From Lachnospiraceae bacterium (lineage in GTDB: Bacteria > Bacillota > Clostridia > Lachnospirales > Lachnospiraceae): DNA of 12,946 bases. The notes beneath the pieces were generated by a model. It was not told the origin of the DNA, made no database searches, and worked only from the letters and a program-made list of their open reading frames with translations. Shown piece after piece: positions 7,364 through 12,946 of the stretch. The stretch lies in contig JAFSRL010000273.1 of NCBI GenBank assembly GCA_017446125.1, positions 1 to 12,946 of the forward strand. Reading direction: 5' to 3'. The translations under genes were made by a program, and so were the position numbers. Each line of letters starts with the position of its first letter. Position 1 is the stretch's first letter.

Positions 7364-8099
7364 AGTGGTCACGCAAGGGGCCAAAGTCCTTGCACTCGTT
7401 GTCGATGGAATCGATCAGCTCCACGTACTTCTCCCGCACAAGGGACTTGTAGTTCTCGAGGTTGTCATACCCCGCCTTCGTCCAGCCGAAGGGATGCACC
7501 AGAATCTGCACCCTGTCGTTTGATGCAATCGTTTCCTCGTCCGGATAGCCGTAGCGCCAGACGTGGTTCGCGTCCGAAAGGTATTTGACGCGCAGCTTAG
7601 AGTCCGGGGCGGCGTCAGGCGCAAAGGTAAAGAATTCGTCCTGGTACGCGTTCAAAAGATTGTCCAGCTTGATGTTCTCCTTCAACACGTCAGGCGACGG
7701 GCGGTGGATGGAGAAGGTCGTAATCGGAAAGCCCAGCATGTCGGAGAGCATCTCCGCTTCTTTTCTGATGCGCTCCCTTACCAGCTTCATATCCGTCATG
7801 CCGTTCAGGGCAAAGTGCAGCCCGATGTGGTGCCCGCGCTCATGCATGTCCGTTAAAATGTCGCGGTTCTTTCTCGACAAAATGTTGTAGGAATTGTTTG
7901 TCCACTGGAAGAAGTAATTCCCGCGAAAGTCCATGCTTTCCTCAACGCGTGACAAGGCGTGCGCGCGCTCCACGGAATACTCCACGTCATGCCGCATCAG
8001 AATAAACTTCTCCCGCGTCAGGGCTTCCTCGTAGGTCGTCACCAGACCGGTCGCCTTGATGATTCTTATGATTTCTCTGTAGTCGTCGTATGAGAACAT
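7344..8099 (-). CDS. Polysaccharide deacetylase superfamily (NodB-like, WbmS-type) protein
   Basis: Soluble 251-residue protein without a signal peptide, so it acts in the cytoplasm. FILMRHDVEYS (His37-Asp38) matches the first metal/catalytic motif of the NodB-homology superfamily. GHHIGLHF (His90, His91, His95) matches a later motif; SIHRPSP and VHPFGW follow. This arrangement resembles WbmS-like proteins encoded in O-antigen and capsule clusters rather than secreted chitin or peptidoglycan deacetylases. It may remove an acyl group from a sugar nucleotide or lipid-linked sugar, which would expose an amine for the formyltransferase-like enzyme of the same unit; that link is speculative. I chose the ATG at 8099 because GGAGG sits seven bases before it, over a GTG at 8126. 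The gene overlaps the end of the upstream GT4 by 34 bp, showing tight operon packing. Confidence 0.7.
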   Translation of the reverse strand: MFSYDDYREIIRIIKATGLVTTYEEALTREKFILMRHDVEYSVERAHALSRVEESMDFRGNYFFQWTNNSYNILSRKNRDILTDMHERGHHIGLHFALNGMTDMKLVRERIRKEAEMLSDMLGFPITTFSIHRPSPDVLKENIKLDNLLNAYQDEFFTFAPDAAPDSKLRVKYLSDANHVWRYGYPDEETIASNDRVQILVHPFGWTKAGYDNLENYKSLVREKYVELIDSIDNECKDFGPLRDHFETPPV

Positions 8100-9205
8100 A
8101 GTATTTCCTCCAGATACTCCTTCCACTGTGTAAAGACGACATCCGCATTCGCGATGTCCTTCAATTTTGCTGCATTTGCGGCAAGCCTTGCCGCGAGTGC
8201 CTTGTCTTCAATCAGGCGGTTGATTGCCCTTGCCATCGCGGAAGCATCCTTTACGGGAACGAGGAGCGCGTTCTCCTCGTTCGTGATGACGGTCGCCGGT
8301 CCCCCGCAGGGACAGTCGGTCGCGACAACGGGCATCCCCATCGCCATCGCCTCCAAAAGAGAATTGGGCATGCCCTCCCAGTCGGAGGAAAAGGCATAAA
8401 TCTCACCCTTCGGAATCTCCTGTTCCAATGCGTCGGAGCCGCCCATCAAAAAGACAAAGTCCTGCGCGTTGTTCTTTTGAATCAGGTCCTCTAAGATTTC
8501 CTTTGTTCCGTCAAAGGAATCCGGCCCGTAGATGCGCAGCACATAGTCCGGATGCTTTTCGTGCACCTTCAAAAACGCCTCCACCAGCATGGGCTGGTTC
8601 TTGAAGTCGACTAGCCGCGCGTGCTGCACGACGCTTTTTTCCTTCTGCGCGGGATGTGCGACGTCGAAGTATTTTTCGTTCACCGGATTTAAGATGATCC
8701 GGCTTTTTTCCTGCAAGTGCGGCTTGAAGAATTCCTTCTGCCCGATTGTCTGGTACACGCAGCCTGCGGCGCGGTCGAAGTAATGCGCGATGATGAACCT
8801 GTCAACGATGCTTTCGTAGTGACCCACCGGGTCCGTGCGGATGGAGATGACAACGGGCACGTTCGTTCCCTTTTCCGCCATGAGCGCGCGGTAAAGCGCC
8901 TTCTGCGCAAAGGCAACCAGAACGTCCGGCTTTGTCTCCAAAAGAAATTCCTTTAAGTAGCGCGTGCGCCTTAAGATTTTCGAAAGATGATTCCTGTTCT
9001 CATCCTCCGGACGCAGGCCCACATGCACGCGGTGAATGCGCTCGTCGATTTGAAACTCGTCCTCGCCTTCCCACTCCGTCGCGATATAAACCTCGATGCC
9101 TTCCTGTACGAAGCGGTTCGCGAGGTTGCTCACAACGCGTTCGGCCCCGCCCTGCTCTAAGCAGTTCAGGTGAAAGGCGATTCTTTTTAATGACCTTTGT
9201 TCCAT
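8066..9205 (-). CDS. GT4-family glycosyltransferase
   Basis: GT-B fold glycosyltransferase of 379 residues. It starts MEQRSLKRIAFHLNCLEQGGAERVVSNLA (split here as KRIAFHLN plus GGAERV), giving the N-terminal glycine-loop motif at residues 13-28. The C-terminal domain has VVQHARLVDFKNQ, RIYGPDS and the E-x7-E signature EGMPNSLLE (Glu277, Glu285), then VATDCPCGGPATVI, the donor-phosphate loop region. It would transfer a sugar from a nucleotide donor to the growing lipid-linked unit. The start lies 5 bp after the formyltransferase-like stop. No ribosome site is visible, so translation may be coupled to the gene before it. A short TGTTAACGT box seven bases before the ATG is too poor to call. It overlaps the deacetylase-like gene at its end. 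The sugar specificity is unknown. Confidence 0.9.
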   Translation of the reverse strand: MEQRSLKRIAFHLNCLEQGGAERVVSNLANRFVQEGIEVYIATEWEGEDEFQIDERIHRVHVGLRPEDENRNHLSKILRRTRYLKEFLLETKPDVLVAFAQKALYRALMAEKGTNVPVVISIRTDPVGHYESIVDRFIIAHYFDRAAGCVYQTIGQKEFFKPHLQEKSRIILNPVNEKYFDVAHPAQKEKSVVQHARLVDFKNQPMLVEAFLKVHEKHPDYVLRIYGPDSFDGTKEILEDLIQKNNAQDFVFLMGGSDALEQEIPKGEIYAFSSDWEGMPNSLLEAMAMGMPVVATDCPCGGPATVITNEENALLVPVKDASAMARAINRLIEDKALAARLAANAAKLKDIANADVVFTQWKEYLEEILCSHTTTTEKS

Positions 9206-9210
9206 TGTTC

Positions 9211-10134
9211 TTACGTTAACACCATTCCTTTTTTCAGGGGCACTTCGCTTTCGTATTTCGTAATCAAAAGCGACGCGTCCACCGTGCGCACGATGAGCCG
9301 CTCATCCATGATGTCGATAATCTCGCCCGGCGCATATTCCCTGAAATCCAGCATCTCATCAAAGGGCTGTGCCTGCCAGATTGTGACGCGCGTTTCGTCC
9401 GCGAAGCAGAAGGCGCCCGGGAACGGAGACGCAACGGCACGTATCAGATTATAAATCTCCCTGGTGCGTTTTGTGAAGTCTATTTTTCCGTCCTTAGGTG
9501 TGCGCTTGTCGTACCAGGAATCGAAGTCCTTACTTTCCGTGCGGATCGGGATGTCGCCGCCTGTTTTGTACGCTTCAATCAAATCCTTAATCATGCGCTT
9601 GGATGCGATTAAGTTCTTATAGGATGCCGTGCGGATGTCGTCGTGCGGCGTGATGGAAAACATCGTGGTTTCAAACACGTTCGGCGAGTCCGCCTGCTCG
9701 TCGTAACGGAACAGGTTTAAGTTGAATCGCGAGTCGCCCAAAAGGATGGACCAGTTCAGGGGACTTCTTCCCCGCCCGAAGGGCAGGTAGCCGGCGTTGC
9801 CGTGAAACCCGAAGACGCCCTTTGAAAAGCGCTCCAAAACCTGTGCCGGAATCAAACGCTGCCAGCCCATGACGATGCCCAGATCAAAGCTGTTGTCCCG
9901 AAAGAACGCCTGTGTGTCCGCGTCATCCAAAGGATAGCGCTTCGCCTCATAGACCTCGATGCCCGGGTCGTCCTTCAACGAGGACAGCCCCTTATAGCCC
10001 GCGACCTGATTTTTTTTCGTCACGTCCGGCGCGATGGTCACGACAAGGTCCACCTTCATGAGGTCGTTGTGAATGTACTTAATGACGTTCTCCGACGCGT
10101 CCTTAACGCCGAAAACCACGATGTTGTAATGCAT
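9211..10134 (-). CDS. Formyltransferase-family enzyme (Fmt-like fold), probable sugar N-formyltransferase
   Basis: Protein of 307 residues resembling the methionyl-tRNA formyltransferase fold. The core reads GVFGFHGNAGYLP-GRGRSPLNWSILLGD (about residues 106-134), then LFRYDEQADS (142-150), matching the family pattern Asn-x-His...LP..RG..P..W....G...Asp. His111 and Asp149 fit the catalytic His and Asp. The usual Asn two residues before the His is Gly109 here, while Asn113 follows it. The second half (KDFDSWYDKRTPKDGKIDF, IYNLIRAVASPFPGAF) matches the region common to Fmt and sugar formyltransferases. In a glycan cluster it most likely uses N10-formyltetrahydrofolate to formylate a sugar amine; a tRNA role is unlikely but not excluded. 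It is the first gene of the long minus-strand unit, with a ribosome site AAAGGGGTG just before the ATG and the divergent promoter upstream. Confidence 0.78.
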   Translation of the reverse strand: MHYNIVVFGVKDASENVIKYIHNDLMKVDLVVTIAPDVTKKNQVAGYKGLSSLKDDPGIEVYEAKRYPLDDADTQAFFRDNSFDLGIVMGWQRLIPAQVLERFSKGVFGFHGNAGYLPFGRGRSPLNWSILLGDSRFNLNLFRYDEQADSPNVFETTMFSITPHDDIRTASYKNLIASKRMIKDLIEAYKTGGDIPIRTESKDFDSWYDKRTPKDGKIDFTKRTREIYNLIRAVASPFPGAFCFADETRVTIWQAQPFDEMLDFREYAPGEIIDIMDERLIVRTVDASLLITKYESEVPLKKGMVLT

Positions 10135-10152
10135 GAAACACCCCTTTCTGTT

Positions 10153-10182
10153 TTTACAACAACCATTATATCATGGTATAAT
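10153..10182 (+). promoter_or_regulatory. Promoter of the plus-strand secreted-protein gene
   Basis: TTTACA at 10153-10158 (five of six to the -35 consensus) is followed after 18 bp by a perfect TATAAT at 10177-10182, preceded by TG at the extended -10 position. It lies about 45-50 bp before the ATG at 10234, leaving room for a leader and the AGGAGG ribosome site. The -10 of the opposite promoter lies between this promoter's two boxes. Confidence 0.75.
10165..10173 (-). promoter_or_regulatory. Extended -10 box for the minus-strand glycan operon
   Basis: On the minus strand TGATATAAT reads from 10173 to 10165: a perfect TATAAT with the extended TGn. No good -35 is found at the expected place (about 10188-10193), so recognition would rely on the extended -10. 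It lies about 31 bp before the formyltransferase-like start. It forms the mirror image of the plus-strand -10 box with six bases between the hexamers, so the two promoters occupy the same DNA. Confidence 0.55.
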
Positions 10183-10219
10183 AAACTTTAGCTGACCAAT
10201 CCATCCCACACAGGATAAC

Positions 10220-10225
10220 AGGAGG
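10220..10225 (+). promoter_or_regulatory. Ribosome binding site of the secreted-protein gene
   Basis: A full AGGAGG lies eight bases before the ATG at 10234 and settles that start. It is among the strongest ribosome sites in the window, unlike the two asnB starts, which have none. Confidence 0.85.
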
Positions 10226-10233
10226 GTTTTACC

Positions 10234-10968
10234 ATGAAGAAATCATTCGTCAAGAGACTGTTGGCAACGCTCATCGTTTTCGCGACTTTGGTTCCGGCAA
10301 CAACGTTTTCGGCGTACGCCGAAAGCACTGTGGGCGACTGGTTCGATTTTGAAAAGCTGCAGATGCAGATCGAACCCGGCGGCTCGTTCACGCAGCGTTT
10401 CACTTCCATCAATCCGTACCGTGTGTTCCAGACAGGCAACACCAGCAAGAAAACCTACGTCGCCATCAGCGGAAAGTCCGGCTCGCAGGACATCACCTTC
10501 CATGTCGGTGCCGATGAAACCGCGTCGCGCGTCATGTTCTGGTTCTATGTCTGGGGCGCGCCGGATGAGGCGGACATCCATCAGGGCATCATCGTGGATG
10601 TGGTGCAGCCCAATCCCGCAAAGCCGGACACCAGGACTGCGCTTGCCGCTTCCGATACGGCGGCCGTCGCGTTTTCCAACGGCACGACGGGCAGCTTAAC
10701 GACCGCGTTCGACAACAATGTGGGCCTGCTTTCCGACGCGAAGGGAACACCCCGCGCGGCCTTTGCAATCGTGAGCAAGGAAAACCAGTTATGCAAGCTG
10801 CAGGTGTATGAGTCTGTCGCGCTGAACGGTTATTGCTTCCCGGCGGTGCGAACGGTCGGATACGATAAGGAAGTGACCATCTCGATTTCGGAGGCGGACA
10901 AGGCAGCCGCGATTGCGGACGGTGTCTTCGGATTGTATCTGAACGGGAAATATGTGCTTTGGCCCTGA
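10234..10968 (+). CDS. Secreted protein of unknown function
   Basis: Protein of 244 residues that I do not recognise. It has a textbook Sec signal peptide: MKKSFVKR, a hydrophobic core (residues 9-22), and a likely signal peptidase I site after Ala-Tyr-Ala (27-29), with the mature protein starting EST. The mature part of about 215 residues is rich in Ser, Thr, Ala and Gly and in alternating hydrophobic stretches, suggesting a beta-rich extracellular domain. It has two cysteines, no further membrane segment, and no LPXTG or lipobox, so it should be released or non-covalently attached. It is the only plus-strand gene, placed between two minus-strand units. It has its own strong promoter and ribosome site and converges on the GT11 gene with 7 bp between stop codons. 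A role at the cell surface with the polysaccharide is possible but only inferred from location. Confidence 0.85.
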   Translation: MKKSFVKRLLATLIVFATLVPATTFSAYAESTVGDWFDFEKLQMQIEPGGSFTQRFTSINPYRVFQTGNTSKKTYVAISGKSGSQDITFHVGADETASRVMFWFYVWGAPDEADIHQGIIVDVVQPNPAKPDTRTALAASDTAAVAFSNGTTGSLTTAFDNNVGLLSDAKGTPRAAFAIVSKENQLCKLQVYESVALNGYCFPAVRTVGYDKEVTISISEADKAAAIADGVFGLYLNGKYVLWP

Positions 10969-10988
10969 GAAGGTGTCAGATCACCTTC
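10969..10988. terminator. Small hairpin between convergent genes
   Basis: GAAGGTG (10969-10975) and CACCTTC (10982-10988) form a perfect 7-bp stem with a 6-base loop at the junction of the secreted-protein and GT11 genes. The GT11 stop codon (10976-10978) lies in the loop, and the other stop ends one base before the stem. No T-run follows on either strand, so it is at best a weak bidirectional terminator or a 3'-end protecting stem. Confidence 0.35.
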
Positions 10989-11884
10989 CCGTGCTCATCC
11001 ATTAAGATCCATCCCTTCCAGTAATCATGCATGGTGTCGGGGTCATACGTCTGGTTGTTGCGCATGCGATACGGACGTATGACCTCTTTGTCTGTACGCG
11101 CGTTTAATCTTGCGCCCCAGAACGAGAACGTGGAGTTCGCGCAGATATTGCCCTTGCAGCAGCTCATGAGCTGGATGTCGAGCATTGCGTTTTTGTCCGT
11201 GTTCCAGTCGATGATCGTGTAGGTGTCTTCATCCGCGTAGTGCTCCAGGGCGTAGGGCGTGTCGTTTGTGAAGATGTAGAAGTGCGCCTTCGGGTTCTTT
11301 GCCTTCATGTACGCCATGGCATGTTCATAATATGCGTCCGTCGTAATCCCGCCAAAGATGGCGGCGTTTTCTTTGTCGAGGTAATCCCCCCTGCGGATGT
11401 GCACGCTGATGCTCTGGCGCTCCAGCATCTCATTCATCATGTTGACGTTGCGCAGGTGATAGCGCTCGATTGTGTGCATCGGAAACCGGAAGAGGGTGCG
11501 AAGCTCCGGCCACATCTTCTCAAAGTATTTGTTGTTTAAGAAGTTGCCCTGCAGGTATGCGTCCGTCAGCGCAAAGAGCTCCGGATGGTACTGTTCGCTC
11601 TCATTCCAGATTTTACTTGTGGAGGGCGCGAGTCTGTTGAGCGCCTTGGTGAAGGAGGAACGGTTTAAGAACCGGTCGCGCTCCTTCTCCGTGCACACCT
11701 CGTAGGGAAGATCCACAAACCAGGAAAACTCCGGGCTTCGTCTCGCAAGGACCTTTGCCTGGCTCTTTGGCGAAAACCAGGACAAGTCCAGCTTGACCTC
11801 ACGCTTTAGGTTCAGCAGCCTGCGGTACATCGCGTATTGCTGCATCTGATTGCCCAGTCCGCCGGCGATGCGGATGATGATCAT
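10976..11884 (-). CDS. GT11-family glycosyltransferase (alpha-1,2-fucosyltransferase type)
   Basis: Protein of 302 residues, the usual size for bacterial GT11 enzymes. The N-terminus IIIRIAGGLGNQMQQYAMYR carries the family's GGLGNQ motif at residues 8-13. SVHIRRGDYLD (HIRRGDY at 162-168) is the GDP-fucose binding HxRRxD motif. FYIFTND and the stretch NICANSTFSFWGARLN are also typical. By family it would add fucose (or a related sugar) from a GDP-sugar in alpha-1,2 linkage to galactose or another acceptor in the repeat unit. I chose the ATG at 11884 because AAAGGAGG sits four bases before it and the family N-terminus begins there; the open frame runs further upstream but without family sequence. 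The start overlaps the glycoside hydrolase stop as ATGA, indicating translational coupling. The 3' end faces the plus-strand gene. Confidence 0.9.
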   Translation of the reverse strand: MIIIRIAGGLGNQMQQYAMYRRLLNLKREVKLDLSWFSPKSQAKVLARRSPEFSWFVDLPYEVCTEKERDRFLNRSSFTKALNRLAPSTSKIWNESEQYHPELFALTDAYLQGNFLNNKYFEKMWPELRTLFRFPMHTIERYHLRNVNMMNEMLERQSISVHIRRGDYLDKENAAIFGGITTDAYYEHAMAYMKAKNPKAHFYIFTNDTPYALEHYADEDTYTIIDWNTDKNAMLDIQLMSCCKGNICANSTFSFWGARLNARTDKEVIRPYRMRNNQTYDPDTMHDYWKGWILMDEHGKVI

Positions 11885-12946
11885 GTCTCCTCCTTTGAAA
11901 CTGCCGCAAGGTAGGCGAGCACCGCGCCCTGTCCCCAGGGGTAGTGTCCGAAGTCCATGCGGTATTGTGAAAAGTCGATGCACTCCGCGAGCGCGCCGCC
12001 AACTTGTCCGTTGTCGATGTTTGCACACAGGTAGCGCTTTACGCGGCTGTGGAAGTCTGCGGTTGTGTCTGTTGTGGCACCTTTGTCTGTTGTGGCACCT
12101 TTGTCTGTTGTGGCACCTTTGTCTGTTGTGGCGGTCGGGGCGGTTGCGACGCCTTCAACGTTCCAGCCCGCGCGGTGAATCGCCCACGCAATCATAGCAG
12201 TCGCGGAGGTGTCACCATGCACCATATCGTCCGAATGCGTCGGGGAGACGGGTGCACTGACTCGTTTCGTAAAAAGCCACGGGAACGAACCGTCCGCGCG
12301 GAGGTGAGTCAGGGGGACGGGTACACTGACTCGTTTTTCATCGGTCGGTGTCGGCTGCTCACTGCCTTCTGAAAAATGAGTCAGTGTACCCGTCCCCTCT
12401 GACTCACCCCACACCCCACGCCGCGTCGCTTCCGCGCAGCCCATCAAAAGCCAGCCCACGGCGCGGCCCCAGCCGATGTCGCCCTTCTTCTCGCGGGTGG
12501 CATAATCATACGCGTGATACGGCAGCTTCGTCGCTTCATCCATGCCGTACCAGAAGAAATTCTCAAGCTGTGTTTTCCCGAGCGCCGTGGCATCTTCCTT
12601 ACCCGCAACAGATCCGTATGCGCACAAAAACAGTGCCGTCATGCCGGCGCCGTCCGCGTAAATCAGTTGATTTCCGATTTCCGGATGATAAATGATGCTG
12701 CCCGCCGCATCCTTTTGCGCCTTTACAAGATACGCGTAAACAGTTCCCGCGGCGTTCAGATACTTCTCATCCTTCGTGCACTCATACAGCCGCACTAAGA
12801 CGTAACCCGTCAAGGCGTCGTCCGTGTACACGACGGGCGCGCCATCAGCAATCCAATCGTCGAGGTAGTGAGTCAGGGGAATTGATACACTGGCACAAGG
12901 TGACAACTGGGGACGGTTCTGTTTGTCACCTGTTTCCCAAGGTGAC
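11881..12946 (-). CDS. GH88/GH105-like glycoside hydrolase, N-terminus outside window, carrying several in-frame repeat elements
   Basis: The frame is open from the right edge to a TGA at 11881, with 354 codons visible. The core matches the alpha/alpha-barrel of GH88/GH105 unsaturated uronyl hydrolases: YTDDALTGYVLVRLYE, DEKYLNAAGTVYAYL, MDEATKLPYHAYDYATREKKGD, IGWGRAVGWLLMG, DGSFPW and DTSATAMIAWAI. Such enzymes remove unsaturated uronic acids from oligosaccharides; in a synthesis cluster it may trim or recycle the product (inferred). The first visible residues and two internal stretches are translated palindromic repeats, and ATTDKG repeats lie near 12066-12131. Conserved hydrolase sequence resumes after each one with the frame kept. 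Whether the enzyme is still active is doubtful. It has no visible start; the family N-terminus lies beyond the edge. It is coupled to the GT11 gene by an ATGA overlap. Confidence 0.72.
   Translation of the reverse strand, partial: SPWETGDKQNRPQLSPCASVSIPLTHYLDDWIADGAPVVYTDDALTGYVLVRLYECTKDEKYLNAAGTVYAYLVKAQKDAAGSIIYHPEIGNQLIYADGAGMTALFLCAYGSVAGKEDATALGKTQLENFFWYGMDEATKLPYHAYDYATREKKGDIGWGRAVGWLLMGCAEATRRGVWGESEGTGTLTHFSEGSEQPTPTDEKRVSVPVPLTHLRADGSFPWLFTKRVSAPVSPTHSDDMVHGDTSATAMIAWAIHRAGWNVEGVATAPTATTDKGATTDKGATTDKGATTDTTADFHSRVKRYLCANIDNGQVGGALAECIDFSQYRMDFGHYPWGQGAVLAYLAAVSKEET
12066..12131. repeat. In-frame 18-bp tandem repeat in the glycoside hydrolase gene
   Basis: The unit TGTCTGTTGTGGCACCTT occurs at 12066, 12084 and 12102, then as a partial copy from 12120. 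The three full copies are identical. On the coding strand each unit adds six residues, giving repeated ATTDKG. Perfect identity and a length divisible by three point to recent slippage in a hydrophilic, tolerant loop. Confidence 0.93.
12237..12269. repeat. Degenerate half copy of the palindromic element
   Basis: This stretch matches the left arm of the element at 27 of 33 positions, sharing GACGGGT-CACTGACTCGTTT. It is a lone arm with no partner arm of its own. On the host strand it reads KRVSAPVSPTHSD, the same frame as the RVSVPVPLTH peptide of the full copies. It sits between DGSFPWLF and VHGDTSATAMIAW of the hydrolase. Confidence 0.8.
12303..12408. repeat. Palindromic element in the glycoside hydrolase gene (full copy with 31-bp loop)
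   Basis: The left arm (12303-12339) begins GGTGAGTCAGGGGGACGGGT and the right arm (12371-12408) is its reverse complement except for one extra base and one substitution. The loop at 12340-12370 is 31 bp. The host frame reads ESEGTGTLTHF, loop residues, then KRVSVPVPLTHL, almost the same peptides as the copy in the MBOAT gene 9 kb away. It lies between the hydrolase segments IGWGRAVGWLLMG and RADGSFPW. Confidence 0.92.
12866..12898. repeat. Degenerate half copy of the palindromic element near the right edge
   Basis: TAGTGAGTCAGGGG, then a diverged stretch and ATACACTGGC, matches the left arm of the element in order and spacing. On the host strand it reads CASVSIPLTHYL, again the RVSVPVPLTHL frame. 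It directly abuts the GGTGACAA palindrome on its right. Confidence 0.7.
12899..12946. repeat. REP-like GGTGACAA palindrome, running to the window edge
   Basis: GGTGACAA (12899-12906) pairs with TTGTCACC (12923-12930) around a GGGGACGG core, and another GGTGAC begins at 12941 at the edge. The GGGGACGG core word also occurs in the arms of the other element. The hydrolase frame stays open through it. Its form resembles the dispersed palindromes mobilised by Y1 (RAYT) transposases, but no such gene is in the window. Confidence 0.65.

Noticed and set aside
8100..8126. GTG at 8126 as the start of the deacetylase-like gene
   Set aside because: The ATG at 8099 has GGAGG at good spacing and fits the superfamily N-terminus better.
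11885..12028. Long N-terminal extension of the GT11 open frame
   Set aside because: It runs antiparallel-free over the hydrolase coding sequence, lacks family similarity, and a strong ribosome site with an ATGA overlap marks the ATG at 11884.
12066..12131. CRISPR array
   Set aside because: The units are contiguous without spacers and lie in a coding frame.
12904..12906. TTG at 12906 as the start of the glycoside hydrolase
   Set aside because: The frame is open to the window edge, the first residues are repeat-derived, and the hydrolase N-terminal region is missing, so the true start is outside.

Overview
The window looks like part of a surface-polysaccharide (capsule, exopolysaccharide or cell-wall glycan) gene cluster from a moderately GC-rich Firmicute, probably of class Clostridia. 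Support for this is the strong AGGAGG-type ribosome sites, an extended -10 promoter, a Gram-positive signal peptide, and family content typical of Lachnospiraceae-like glycan loci. The taxonomy is inferred from these features; no marker gene is present.

Layout: almost everything is on the minus strand and is read from right to left. At the right edge a GH88/GH105-like glycoside hydrolase, whose N-terminus lies outside the window, is coupled by an ATGA overlap to a GT11 (alpha-1,2-fucosyltransferase-type) gene. A single plus-strand gene for a secreted protein of unknown function (10234-10968) converges on them. It shares a 99-bp divergent promoter region with the long minus-strand unit on its left: a formyltransferase-like enzyme, a GT4 glycosyltransferase, a NodB-like (polysaccharide deacetylase superfamily) protein, an asparagine-synthase-type amidotransferase, a second GT4, an MBOAT O-acyltransferase with a frameshift, its SGNH-like partner, and a second asparagine-synthase-type gene that runs off the left edge.

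Together the genes could assemble a repeat unit (two GT4, one GT11) and decorate it: N-formylation, amide or amine transfer by two AsnB paralogues, possible deacetylation, and O-acylation by the MBOAT/SGNH pair. The substrates cannot be read from sequence.

The most unusual feature is a family of palindromic elements built on a roughly 36-bp arm. One lies inside the MBOAT gene and several lie inside the glycoside hydrolase gene. In every case the host frame stays open and the element is read in the same frame, giving the same peptides (ESEGTGT-x-THF and RVSVPVPLTHL). A different palindrome, with GGTGACAA/TTGTCACC ends, is also read in frame at the right edge. These resemble the protein-coding palindromic elements described in Rickettsia, or REP/RAYT-type repeats that have become coding. 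Other points of note are identical extended -10 boxes six bases before the start codons of both asnB genes, neither of which has a ribosome site; a mirror-image divergent promoter; a one-base frameshift in the MBOAT gene; an in-frame 18-bp tandem repeat; and a degenerate repeat patch at 2601-2758. No tRNA, rRNA, transposase or CRISPR array was seen.
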